A stretch of DNA of 64,000 bases, taken from positions 9,011,001 through 9,075,000 of the forward strand of contig JAYKKT010000055.1 in NCBI GenBank assembly GCA_036023115.1, given 5' to 3'. Under the pieces are notes generated by a model. It had not been told where the DNA came from, searched no databases, and worked only from the letters and a program-made list of their open reading frames with translations. Made by a program: the position numbers and the translations under genes. Source of the stretch: Brasenia schreberi (lineage: Eukaryota; Streptophyta; Magnoliopsida; Nymphaeales; Cabombaceae). Below, one piece after another: positions 1-15,998 of the stretch (position 1 is its first letter; the number at the start of each line of letters is the position of its first letter).

Positions 1-242
1 TAATTGATTCAGGAGTCATATATTGGTTGAGGGTAGTATTAGGATTTGGTAGGACTATCTTTCTTTCTCTTGAATAAGTCTGTCACTTTCTTTCTTCAGG
101 AGATTCAATTGCCTCTTCATCCTTTTCTTTCATCGACAATATCGGTAAGACAATGAAATTGAGAGAATTTGATAACTTACTCCCATCGGCACCAAAGTAC
201 TATAAGTTCTTATGAAATGTAACATCCATTGTGATATACCAC

Positions 243-693
243 TATTAAATGTAATAGGCATCACGGGCCATTAGGTTAAATGTAATAGGCAGCATGGGCC
301 ATTAGGGCCCGTGCACTTGGTATGGGTGGCGTGGGACACTAGGGCTTGCAGCGCTGAATAGCTACTTGCTGGCCAATGGCTACTTGCCTGGCCAGCAAGT
401 AGCCGTTGGAATCCAACAGCTAGTGTTGGCCAAGCTTGGCCAGCACTTGTTGCCCCTCCTTTGTTGCCTCTTTTTCTTCTCTATTTTGCTATGTACAAAC
501 CTGTATATATACTCCATCTTCATATCAATAAAATATGTTGTCTAGCATAACTTTTCTTTGTGGTTTGACTCTCTTGTTCTTCACCCTTGTGTTCTTGGCG
601 TGTGACATCCATATTCGGATGTTTTGATATCTTGGCGCATTGACGAATTGCAACGTGGGCGATTTAACCTTCGATTATCAACAATTATTTACA
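243..693 (+). mobile_element. Solo LTR (451 bp) inserted in Copia-1
   Basis: Flanked by the 5-bp direct repeat ACCAC at 238-242 and 694-698. Removing the insert plus one repeat restores an open Copia frame reading KRKWYITMDVTF on the minus strand, so this is a genuine insertion. Plus-strand sense is suggested by a TATA-like tract near 503-510 followed about 25 bp later by AATAAA, the usual LTR promoter/poly(A) layout. The left end reads TATTAAATG, possibly a mutated TG, and the right end is ACA. It contains a short internal direct repeat (TTAAATGTAATAGGC twice near 245-290). No internal retroelement genes remain, so it is most likely a solo LTR. Confidence 0.75.
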
Positions 694-1084
694 ACCACTT
701 CCTCTTCTCATGATTATAACACTTATATCCATTCTATGTAGAGGAGTATCCCAAGAAAATACACTTAATTGCTCTAGCATCAAGCTTCTCTCTAGTATTA
801 CCAAAAATATGTACAAAACAGGTACATCCAAACACTCTTAATGGAACATAAAATTGTTTTTGAGTAGGACATAAAGAGTGAAAGGGAGAATCACGAGTAA
901 GAAAATTAGTGGCATGTGCTTTATAAAAAAATAACAGTTAATACAACTTCAAACAAATAACTTTTTGGGACATTATTCTTAATCAACAAGGTTCTTGCAA
1001 CTTCCAAAATATGCAAATGTTTCCTCTCAGGAACCCCAATTTGCTGTGGGGAATATGGACATGATGTTTGGTGTAATATCTCAT

Positions 1085-4000
1085 ACAACAACAACAACTA
1101 AGCCTTTTCCCATACTAGACGGGGTCGGCTACATGGATTCTTTGTTTCCATAGATCCCTATCGTGTGCCATGTTAGCAGTTAACTCCCAATAAGATAGAT
1201 CATTCTTTATTGTTTCTTTCCAACACTTTTTGTGGTTGTCCTCTACCTCTTTTAATACTTTCCAAATTTAGTTTTTCTAACCTGTTCTTCTTTTGATCTT
1301 CTTTCTATATGTCCAAACCATCTTAAACGATGTTCTCTCATTTTATTCTCTATTTGTGCCACTCCTAATTTGTTTCTAATAACCTCATTATGTATACGGT
1401 CTTTTCTTGTATGACCACTCATCCATCTCAACATCTTCATTTCTGTCACAGACATCTTTTGTACATGTTATGATTAACTGCCCAACACTCAGAACCATAA
1501 AACATGGCAGGCCTAATTGCTGCTCTATAATATTTACCTTTTAATTTTAACGGTATCTTCTTATCACAAAGAATACCTGATGCTCCTCTCCATTTTAACC
1601 AACCAACATTTATTCTATGTGTAACATCTCCATCAATTCTTCCAACACTCTGAAAAATTGACCCTAGGTATTTAAAACTTTCCTTTTGAGGAATGCAATG
1701 TGTGCCAATTTTAATTTCTATGTCCTTTGAAGTAACCAAATGATCAAACTTACATTCCATATATTTTGTCTTTATTCTACTAAGTCGGAGGCCTTTGCTT
1801 TCTAATGTTTCTCTCCATAGTTCCAATTTTCTATTAACTTTTTCCTTAGACTCCTCCACTAATACAATGTCATCTACAAATAACATACACCAAGGTACTT
1901 CATCTTGAATATGTTTTGTTAACTCATCCATCACCATTATAAATAAGTATGGACTTAAAGTTGATACTTGATGTAACCCAATATTAACTTCAAAGATGTC
2001 TGTCGTTCCTTCATGAGTCCTCACACATGTTTTTGCACCATCGTACATGTCTCTTATAAGGTTAATATATGTCAATGGGATACCTCTTTTTTCCAAAGTT
2101 CTCCAAAGAACCTCCCTCGGTACCCTATCATAAGCTTTTTCTAGATCAATAAATATCATGTGAAAGTCTTTCTTTTTTGCTCTAAAATGTTCCATAAGAC
2201 ATCTCAAAAGGTGAATCGCTGCAATAGTAGATCTGCTTGGCATGAATCCAAATTGGTTCTGTATTGTACTTGATACTTGTCTTAACCTACGTTCGATAAT
2301 TCTTTCCCATAATTTCATAGTATGGCTCATTAACTTGATACCTTGATAATTTGCACAATTTTGAATGTCTCCCTTGTTCTTATATATGGGTCTAAGTGTA
2401 CTTGCTCTCCATTCCTCGGGCATCTTTTGGTTTTTCCATATTTCATTAAATAGTCTTGTGAGCCAAGTGATTCCTATTTCTCCTAGTATTTTCCAAACTT
2501 TGATAGGAATATTATCTGGTCCTACCGATTTACTACCCTTCATATGCTTAAGAGCCTCTTTGACTTCTTTCTTTTGAATACGTCGGTAGAAATTATAGTT
2601 TATATACTTTTCTAACTTGGCTAAATCTCCTAAACTAATACTAACATCTTTATTTTCATTAAAAAGATTATAAAAATAATTTTTCCATCTATTTCTTATA
2701 TCATCATTTGCCACTAGAATTTTTTCATCCTCGTCTTTTATGCTTCTAACATAATTAAGATCTTTAGTTTTCTTATCTCTAGCTCTAACTATCCTAAAAA
2801 TATCTCTTTCACCCTCTTTTGAGTTGAGTTTTTTATATAAGTCCTCCCAAATCTTAGCTTTTGCTTCACTAACGGCCTTTTTTGCTTCCTTCTTTGCTTT
2901 CTTATAAGCTTCTAAAGTTTCACTAGTTTTCTTAGCATAATATAATTTGTAACATGCCCTCTTTGGCTTGATTTTATTTTGTACTACTTCACTCCACCAC
3001 CAAGCTTCTTTTTGTGCCGGTACACCTCCCTTAGATACCCCTAACACATCTTTCGCCACTTTCCTAATATGTATAGCCATATTGTTCCACATATCACAGG
3101 GTGTGCCAACATAATTCCAAACATCTCCTTGAAGGACTTTCTGTTTAAATATATCTTCTTTCTCGCTTTTGAGGTTCCACCATTTAGTCCGAATAGCTCG
3201 ATGCACTCTTTTCTTCTTTGTCCATTTTTTTATTTGTAAATCCATAACTAAAAGTCGATGTTGGGTGGTTAAGCTTTCTCCTGGAATTACCTTACAATCT
3301 TTACAACACGCTTTATCTTTTTTTCTACAAATAAAGTAATCAATTTGTGTTTGTGATAAGCCACTCTTATAAGTAATTAAATGTTCATCTCGTTTTTTGA
3401 AGATTGTATTGACTATAAAGAGATCAAATGCGATAACAAAAAATCTCCCTACCTTCCTCATTTATATCCCCAAAACCAAAGTTTCCATGAATCCCTTGAT
3501 ATCCTAATGCCTCTTTACCGACATGTCCATTGAAATCTCCTCCTAAACAAATCATCTCTCTTTATGAAATCTTTTGAAACACCTTATCTAACTCTTCCCA
3601 AAAAATAGTCTTTATACTATCTTCTAGTCCTACTTGGGGTGCGTAAGGACAAACTATATTCAAAACCATTGCTCCTAGCACTAATTTCAATTTTATGATT
3701 CGGTCACCATATCGTTGTATGTCTATTAACTCTCCTTTAAATCTTTATTTATGATAATACCAACTCCGTTTCGAGCCTTTTCTTTACCTGAGTACTATAA
3801 TTTAAAACTTCTATCCTCTATCTCCTTTGCTTTTTCTTCAACCCATTTTGTCTCTTGTAAATATAGAATATGAATCTTTATCCGAATCATAGTATCTACC
3901 ACCTCCATTAGCTTACCCGATAATGGTCCGATATTCCAAGAACCAATACGAATCTTATTATCTAGGACTAGCTTCCTTACCCCCCGCATCCGTCCATAAT

Positions 4001-4337
4001 CAAAATGCGAAGACCCTCTTTGAAAATTTTTCACTACATTCGGGCGGCAATGTAGCGGGACTAACTTCTTTACCCATACCCGTCCATGATGTGGGAACCC
4101 TCTCTGCAATGATTCACTACATTCAGGCGAAAATGTAGTGCCCCTTGCTTGCTTCTTACTGCATTCGGGCTCTGCAGCACGTCGCTAGGCGGGGACGCCC
4201 CAAAGCAATGCTCATAATTTTTGTAATCCATGTTATAAAAATCCGACGAAGTTTTACGCTGGCTGTCGGAAGCCTAACACAACCCTCCTCCTTTATCCGG
4301 GCTTGGGACCGGCAATGCAAGGGTGATCCCTTACCGG
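1085..4337 (-). mobile_element. RTE-type LINE (E1), near full length
   Basis: A non-LTR retrotransposon on the minus strand. Its 3' end is the GGAAAAGGCTTAGTTGTTGTT tail (plus-strand complement at 1085-1110), a (GTT)n tail typical of plant RTE elements. Its 5' end at 4337 begins CCGGTAAGGGATCACCC. In order: 5' leader, apurinic-type endonuclease domain (IRIGSWNIGPLSGK, LQETKW near 3.8-4.0 kb), a broken stretch 3.47-3.8 kb, then a long reverse-transcriptase ORF. The copy at 34.7-37.9 kb covers the same leader, domains and tail. The endonuclease section carries stops and frame changes, so autonomous activity is unlikely. Confidence 0.88.
1446..3461 (-). pseudogene. RTE LINE reverse transcriptase ORF (open for 671 codons)
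   Basis: Encodes the RT half of the E1 LINE polyprotein, which copies element RNA at a nicked chromosomal target. Visible landmarks: an N-terminal linker with [12 protein letters not shown]; the finger/palm region with [11 protein letters not shown] and [42 protein letters not shown] holding the first catalytic Asp; [13 protein letters not shown]; and the catalytic loop LFVDDIVL (FVDD in place of YADD). The ATG at 3461 is only the first Met after the broken endonuclease part, not the true polyprotein start. The normal C-terminal tail ([11 protein letters not shown]) continues at 1252-1455 in another frame, so the end is frameshifted. An open frame this long beside a broken endonuclease suggests a fairly recent copy. 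Confidence 0.8.
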
Positions 4338-4402
4338 TTATAAAGAGATCAAATACAACAACAACAACTAAGCCTTTTCCCATACTTATAAAGAGATCAA
4401 AT
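4338..4402 (-). mobile_element. 31-bp RTE 3'-end stub with 17-bp flanking duplications
   Basis: Bases 4355-4385 are only the last 31 bp of the RTE element (complement of the GTATGGGAAAAGGCTTAG plus GTT tail). They are flanked by identical 17-bp repeats TTATAAAGAGATCAAAT at 4338-4354 and 4386-4402. This is the expected footprint of an extremely 5'-truncated LINE insertion with its target duplication. The target lies in the codons for FDLFI of another RTE copy (E2). Confidence 0.8.
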
Positions 4403-5028
4403 GCCATAGCAAAATTTAAAATCTCCCTACCTTCCTCGTTTATATCCCCAAAACCAAAGTTTTCATGAATCCCTTGATATCCTAATGCCTCTTTACCGAC
4501 ATGTCCCTTTAAATCTCCTCCTAAACAAATCATCTCCCTTTGTGGAATCTTTTGAAACATCTTATCTAACTCTTCCCAAAAAACTGTCTTTATACTATCT
4601 TCTAGTCCGACTTGGGGTGCGTAGGCACAAACTATATTTAAAACCTATGCTCCTAACACTAATTTCAACGTCATGATTCGGTCACCATATCGTTGTATGT
4701 CTACTACACTCTCCTTTAAATCTTTATTTATGATAATACCAACTCCATTTCGAGCCTTTTCTTTACTTGAGTACCATAATTTAAAACCTGTATCCTTTAT
4801 CTCTTTTGCTTTTTCTCCAACCCATTTTGTATCTTGTAAACATAGAATATGAATCTTTCTCCGAATCATAGTATCTACCACCTCCATTAGCTTACCGGAT
4901 AATGTTCCGATATTCCAAGAACCAATACGAATCTTATTATCTAGGACTAGCTTCCTTACTCCCCGCATCCGTCCATAATCAAAATACGGAGACCCTAAAA
5001 TTTTCACTACATTCGGGCGGCAATGTAG
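4403..5028 (-). mobile_element. RTE LINE fragment (E2), endonuclease half
   Basis: A second RTE copy on the minus strand, covering the start of the endonuclease domain (IRIGSWNIGTLSGK, LQDTKWVGEKAKE), the GVGIIINKDLKE segment, the CLGGDLKGHVGKEALG segment and ending at NFAMAFDLFI, where the stub and E1 begin. The 5' side is truncated within the leader at 5028 and abuts Copia-1 integrase sequence. Stops and frame changes are present (for example near 4640), so it is non-functional. Its 3' half appears to have been replaced by E1. Confidence 0.8.
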
Positions 5029-5686
5029 CTTCCTTATCCCATGACTCAAAAAATATGAATGTAAAGATTGAGACATAAATTTGCCTTCATTATCACTACG
5101 GATGATTCTCATGGGTAGTTAAAATTGAGTATGGATGAATTGACAATACATAGAAAGGATATTTTTCACTTATCTTTAGTTTTCTAGGCAAACTATAGTG
5201 AATTTAGTGCAATCGTCTATAAAGAAAACAAAATATCTGCAACCCTACGGTGAAGTGGTACAGCATGGACCCCAAACATCGGAATGAATAATTTCAAACG
5301 GTTTAGAAGTTCTAGTTTTATTCAACAGAAAAGATACACGATGATGTTTGGCTTTTTGATAAGTTTTACATTGTAAAATAAAATCACTAGAAAATGTTGG
5401 TAATATTATCCTAATTTTAGAAAGTAGAAGATATTTGTCTTCGATGCCATAAGATCAAATCTTTTTTCTTTTTTCTGTAGTATAGATAGACTGCATTGTT
5501 GTTTTTCTACTCTCCTCAAAGACATAGAGTCCCTTCCTCATAGCTACTTTGACCAAAGTTTTTCTTCGTCCTGAGTTCCTGAAAATTACAATAAGTAGAG
5601 TTGAATGTTACAAGACAATTCAAGTCTTTACCCAAGGCATGGATGATAACAGATTAACTGAAATGTTGGGAACATGTAAAATATTT

Positions 5687-7950
5687 TTAAGAATCCCTAA
5701 ATTTGTAGCTCCCTTTTCCTGCTATGGGAATGTTGGATCCATCAACCAATTTAATGTCAATCCCCTTCTCAATTAACTCATAATCATCAAAAAATTCTCT
5801 CATGCCAACCATGTGATATGTCACCCTCAAATCAACCATCCATATCTTAGAATTAGATGAGAGAGCATTACCCAACCCAATGCCATAAAAGAGAAGGGAT
5901 AGACTACGGTAGTTTGAGAATCAATATTAGAAGAAGTTTATGTAGTTCATGATTCATTTATTATGGCTTTAAGGTCTTCAATTTCCTTCTTTTTCTCAGC
6001 CAATGAATTTAGCCCCGTTTCCATATTATGTTTCTCACTTTGATGACTGAAATAGACTCTATTTGGTCTATTTTGAAAATAGTTAGGTCTACCCATGAGT
6101 TCCTAACACGCTTCTTTTGTGTGTCTGGTTTTTTCATAGTGAGAACAGGTCAGATTGTCTTTTTCATCTGATCTACCTCTGCTTCTGCTACCATATCCAC
6201 TTCTACCGCGAGTATTTGATGAATTTCCTGCATTCCTGCTCACAAATGCAGCAGTTTCTTTGTTGATTTTTCCTTCTTTGTCTAAGTGTTTTTTATCTTG
6301 TTCTCGTAGGAGTATAGAGTATAATGTACTTAATGATGAAAGTTTCTCCTTGCTGAGGATATTATTTTTAGCCGCTTCATACTCTAAAGAGACCTCACAA
6401 AAGATCAAACACTTTATGTTCTTCAAATTGATCATTTAATACTAACTCACAAACCTTCCTTCTTATCTATATTTTCTAATCTTCTTAATAATATCGTACT
6501 CCTTGGCAACATTCTTCCTTTCGGAATATGCCAGTGTTGTCTGATGCGTATCGCGTATCGCTGGGCTCCATGATACGGGCATATCGTATCGTATCGTACT
6601 TTAATATTAAAATAATACGAAAATTATTTAAAAAATCAAGAAAATTAGTAAAAATCTGGAAAAATCTGATAATTGCTTTAAATTCATATAATGCAAAGTT
6701 TAGCACAGATTGAACATTCAACATTGAACAATTGGATCCAAAATTACATATTTTGAAGCAAAAAATGAAATACATTTACATTTTACATATTTGAATTTGT
6801 ATCAGGATTATTAACTAAATAATCTTCATCTTCTACTTGATAAAGATTCAAAGTTTCTCATCACCTTCTGCTTTAAAATGAAAATCTTCATCTCCTTCGT
6901 GATGTTGTTGCACTTCAAATTAATTCATGCAATGTCTTCTTCGGTTAGGAGTGCATTTTCTTCGTTATCTTTCATAATCCACTCATCTAATATATCAAAA
7001 TTAACAAACTGCTATCTTTGTACATGTAGTTGTCATATTTGCTAATTTTCATATGTGAGCAAAACAATGAGCTCAATTTCTTTGATTATTGACTCTATGA
7101 CACCTCAGTGATGTGATATTATTACTTGATGATATCCCTTTTTCTCTTACAATTAGCTTTTTAACTAATGCTTGAGTTTCATTTCTCACTTCACAGACTG
7201 AGTTAAGCCTCACACGCGTTGATCATGTTCAACTCAATAGAAGTCACGTAAGGTGAACCCTAAAATAATGAAGTTGTGAAATGCCCACTCAATGAACTGA
7301 GACAACCAAATGTTTTTAATTGTTTGCGATCTCATGAAATTAGAAACTGCTAGCAGAAATATACCTAAAAGTTGGCAACAGAAAGGAAAATGATTTTGTC
7401 ACAATTTTTATTTGTTTATAAATTATTCTTATTCAATAAATAAAATTATAAACCTAAATTACAAGCATAAGGAAGTGAAGAGAGGCCAGAAACCTGCAAA
7501 AAAAAATTTTGAAAATAATAAATTTTGGAAATTTTTTTTTGGGCGTATTGTTCGTATCGTATCATGGCTTCCCACGATACGATACGTATCGCACCGTATC
7601 GTACGATACGGATAACACTGGAATATGCATCTTGAGTAGCCAACCATATGTCTGTTGTTGATTCTAGGAATATAAAAGTGCTGCCAATAGATGGTGTCAT
7701 GGATTGAATAAGCTATGCACTTACGAGGGTATTCTCTCTTCACTTCCCTTTGCCATCACAGCTAGTTCGATAGATCTACCCCATTAGAGGTAATTTTTGT
7801 CATTGGTGATTTGAAAGACTTCCCCTTTGTCAGAACCAACATTCTCACCATAGTCTACCATTTTCTCTCTTTCAGTCATGACGATTTTCCTCTATTTCTA
7901 GGGCTGTAATATAAATTTTCTTCTTTTTCTCCAATTCTCTTTTTGTTTTG
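5687..7950 (-). pseudogene. Copia-1 gag and protease region, split by a hAT insertion
   Basis: Relic of the Copia-1 capsid gene. The N-terminal part lies at about 7.95-7.63 kb (MTEREKMVDYGENVG, a gag-like NYL-WGRSIELAV stretch, STFIFLESTTDIWLATQDAYS). After the hAT insertion it resumes at about 6.53 kb (KNVAKEYDII) and runs through MINLKNIKCLIFCEVS to a degraded zinc knuckle CSHYEKTRHTKEAC at about 6.1 kb, where the second cysteine is Tyr. A protease-like WMVDLRVTYHMVG follows near 5.85 kb, with the expected Asp-Ser-Gly changed. Several stops interrupt the frame. Confidence 0.78.
6532..7620 (-). mobile_element. Non-autonomous hAT-type element, copy 1 (1089 bp)
   Basis: The ends are CAGTGTTGTC and GATAACACTG, near-perfect inverted repeats. 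An 8-bp direct repeat GAATATGC flanks the element (6524-6531 and 7621-7628). An 8-bp duplication with CAGTG termini fits the hAT superfamily. Both ends carry dense GTATC/GATAC pentamers over about 60-75 bp, with related inner blocks (GGGCTCCATGATACG on the left, the equivalent on the right). The interior is AT-rich with no long ORF. It matches the copy at 39646-40787 in inverted orientation; the minus strand is assigned from the vestigial coding tail of that copy. The host is Copia-1 gag. Confidence 0.85.
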
Positions 7951-8094
7951 CTGAAAAAGTTTTTCAGAATCAATCCCTTTTGAAATATAACTGACATGAT
8001 TCAAGTTTCTTTAGACTACGATCAATCCTCACTGCCCTAATTGCCTTTTCTTCCTCAAATCCACCATAGGAATGCTCTAATCTCACTGATTAAA

Positions 8095-8400
8095 CTCTGA
8101 TACCATATTGAGAAACAACCCAAATAAGATCAATGGTAAATCCAGAATAAACAACATCGATGGGAAGCAAAGAGGGAGTCGACATCTCCATGGGCTGCTA
8201 CACCCTCTCTCTTATTTATCTGTTGCTTAGCATTACACTATTACACTTAGGGTATTACTTATACTGGTTTCTAACTTGAAAGACAAAAATGCTCCTGATT
8301 AGTAAAACTAATGATACTTAGATCCCAATGGATCAGATTCTGATCCAATGATATCCATAAGACCCAATTACAAAAGATAAATGCAGAAACACAAATTGTA
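8095..8400 (-). repeat. Copia-1 primer-binding site and 5' LTR
   Basis: On the minus strand, TGGTATCAGAG (complement at 8095-8105) is the usual Copia initiator-tRNA(Met) primer-binding motif. It follows an LTR end whose plus-strand form begins TGAGAAACAACC at 8109. The LTR should extend rightwards for a few hundred bases. I could not fix its far end because the partner LTR is outside the window and no target duplication could be tested, so 8400 is an estimate. Confidence 0.65.
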
Positions 8401-8958
8401 CAAATATGTAATCTTCATACAGTTGGATAGTTGGAGATGTTTCTTCCTAGCTGGAAGACACCGATAGAGTCTTGGAGGAGCTAACTTTCTGTTCGTGGGG
8501 GAGGGGGTTATAAGTTGGAGGGTGCGTCCGTATCGTACGATACAGGCCACTATTTCTTTTTGCTGCATGAAATAACGGAGGTTCTTGTATGTTCAAGAAG
8601 GAAAATGAATCTAAAAACAAGTTATGTGCATTAATGAGCTATTCATACCAAACTAATCAAATTAAATGCCTCCAAATGGTACTATATGTTGCCACCACTC
8701 ATAAAAGTGGCTTCATGCCTGTTTAGGTTGTTTAATGAAATTCCTCAGTGGTGATGCATGTAACGACAATGTTGTATTGAGTTATTGTAAGCCCTACTGG
8801 AAGTAGTTACTCGATGAAACCTGACACTGGATGAGCTATGAACGATACATATATACCTATATATATTCACTTTCTACCAATCTAGATTTTAGGGGTGTAT
8901 GTGTGAGTCTATGTACTGTGAATTTGTGCTCTTTCTAATCCACCTTACTTTGGTGCAG
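8401..8958. other. Non-coding DNA, probably part of an ADH-like intron
   Basis: No coding match is seen. A lone CCGTATCGTACGATACAGG palindrome near 8529 resembles the hAT subterminal motifs. The stretch ends with the acceptor TTGGTGCAG at 8950-8958 of the first visible ADH-like exon. An ADH-family N-terminal exon was looked for here and not found. Confidence 0.6.
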
Positions 8959-14544
<5,586 letters not shown>

Positions 14545-15435
14545 ATGTTTCCTTGCATAATGGTTCCAGCTTCATTTCTGACACTTCCGTTCCTTTGATT
14601 CATCTCAAAAACGAATATATTTTCACAAGTGCCATTTATATCTTTTGTATATTATGGATGACTTGGAGAACCTGCCTTTCGAGGGATTGCAAGGTCCTAG
14701 CGTAAAGACTCGGAGCAGTTGTAGTTTATTTTGCCTTACCATTTTAAAGTCGTGACTCTTGACCATTTGACTATGGCAAGTTCTTATTGGGGCTGCCTTT
14801 TTCCCTCTCAAGTTAAAAGTGAAACACATGAATGCAAATCTTTACAAAAGAATGTTAGTGTGTTGTTTATTTTCTGATGGAAGGTGAAACAAGCACCTCA
14901 TTTCCCTATGATGAAGTCTGTAAAACTCTATGCTGACAGGCTCGAACTAGTATAAGCTTTCTTGTTCTTTTCTGTAAAAAGTGTGGTTATAATATGAAAA
15001 CAAATCATGCTGGCATGAAATTTGCAGTTCTGATTGGGTAAGACATGCCTTGCTCTTCCCATAAAATCAGGTCCCATGGTTAATTGGAAGTCCCCAGCAT
15101 CTGCAATTGGAACAACTCTGGCTATGACCCTTAAATGTTAGACAGAACATGAGAAGAAATAATGAACTTAGCCAGGTTGTAGGTCATACGTATCTGCATG
15201 AGAGCTGATCCATCTGGGTTTCACACACATTTAGTAAATTCTGTGGAAAATGATCTAAAAAGTACCCAAAAAAATAGCTGGTAAAATTTGCCTTCATTCA
15301 TGAAGATATGCACAAGCTGTTATTGGGAACACGCCCATATTCTAGGTCGTGCCTATAGTGTACGGAAGTGTTTGAGGTTGCTCATTCAGTTTTCATGGTT
15401 GTGATATTAGTCGTGTTATATATAGAACTAATGTA
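14545..15435. other. 3' flank of the ADH-like gene
   Basis: AT-rich 3' UTR and intergenic sequence after the TAA at 14542-14544. No gene or recognisable repeat was seen. Confidence 0.5.
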
Positions 15436-15845
15436 AGTTGGTTAAAATGAAGAGTTTGTAGAGTAGAGATATCATTAAAGTTAAAGGTAAATATTATAGA
15501 GTAACAATTGTACTTATTATATTTTATGGTTGTGAGTGTTGGATAGTTAATCATCAACATGTATAAAAGATATTTGTAGCGTAAATAAAGATGTTGAGAT
15601 GGATGAGTGGGTTATAAAAGGAAAAACTTTACATGTAATGAGATTATTAGAAACAAATTGAAAGTGACACCAATAGATGATAAAACAATGAGAAATCATT
15701 TAAGATGGTTTGAACATTTAGAAAAAAGACTGAAGGAAGTTTAAGTAGGAAAGTATAAGAAGCTACATTGTGAAAATGTTAAAAGAAGGAAAGGCCATAA
15801 CGGTGTTGAAAGAAATAATAATGAATGATCTAGCTTATGTTATGG
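15436..15845 (+). mobile_element. RTE LINE 3' relic
   Basis: A decayed copy of the RTE ORF C-terminus: [12 protein letters not shown] sequence near 15594, and NEIIRNKL-, RNHLRWFEH- and NDLAY-like stretches follow. It parallels 37340-37765 of the second RTE copy, with frequent stops and small indels. It stops before the usual 3' tail and runs directly into hAT-like coding sequence. Confidence 0.75.
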
Positions 15846-15869
15846 AAGATGATCAGGCATGTTTAATTG

Positions 15870-15998
15870 CTAAGGATGTATTGTTGTTTCAGCCTCAAGT
15901 GTTATTGTGAAGCAAGTATTTAATGCAAGTGGCAATATATTAGACGAATATCACTATAGATGTTGAAGCTTGTTTAGAAGATTGGATAAGAGAAAGAT
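15870..15998 (+). pseudogene. hAT transposase C-terminal (dimerisation) relic
   Basis: One frame reads VFNASGNILDEY, followed after a one-base shift by EACLEDWIRER. This matches the plant hAT dimerisation motif pattern (S-ER-FS-GG-ILDE-RSRL-PE-VEAL-C--DW-R). The segment before it reads like the preceding IP-SSV stretch. At least one frameshift and a stop are present. It begins about 25 bp after the RTE relic loses similarity, so one inserted in or beside the other. Confidence 0.6.

Larger units (their letters stand above)
1..8400 (-). mobile_element. Degenerate Copia retrotransposon (Copia-1), host of three later insertions
   Basis: A Ty1/Copia element read on the minus strand, entering the window from the left. 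From its 5' side: LTR and primer-binding site near 8.1-8.4 kb, gag (about 7.95-6.1 kb), a protease-like WMVD segment near 5.85 kb, integrase pieces (IIRSDNEGKF near 5.1 kb, HQTSCPYSPQQ near 1.05 kb, CIFLGYSST near 0.75 kb, MDVTF near 0.22 kb), then the integrase-RT linker at 1-200. The reading frame carries several stops, so it is dead. It is interrupted by a solo LTR (243-693), an RTE nest (1085-5028) and a hAT-type element (6532-7620). RT and RNase H would lie left of the window. The right LTR limit is approximate. Confidence 0.85.
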
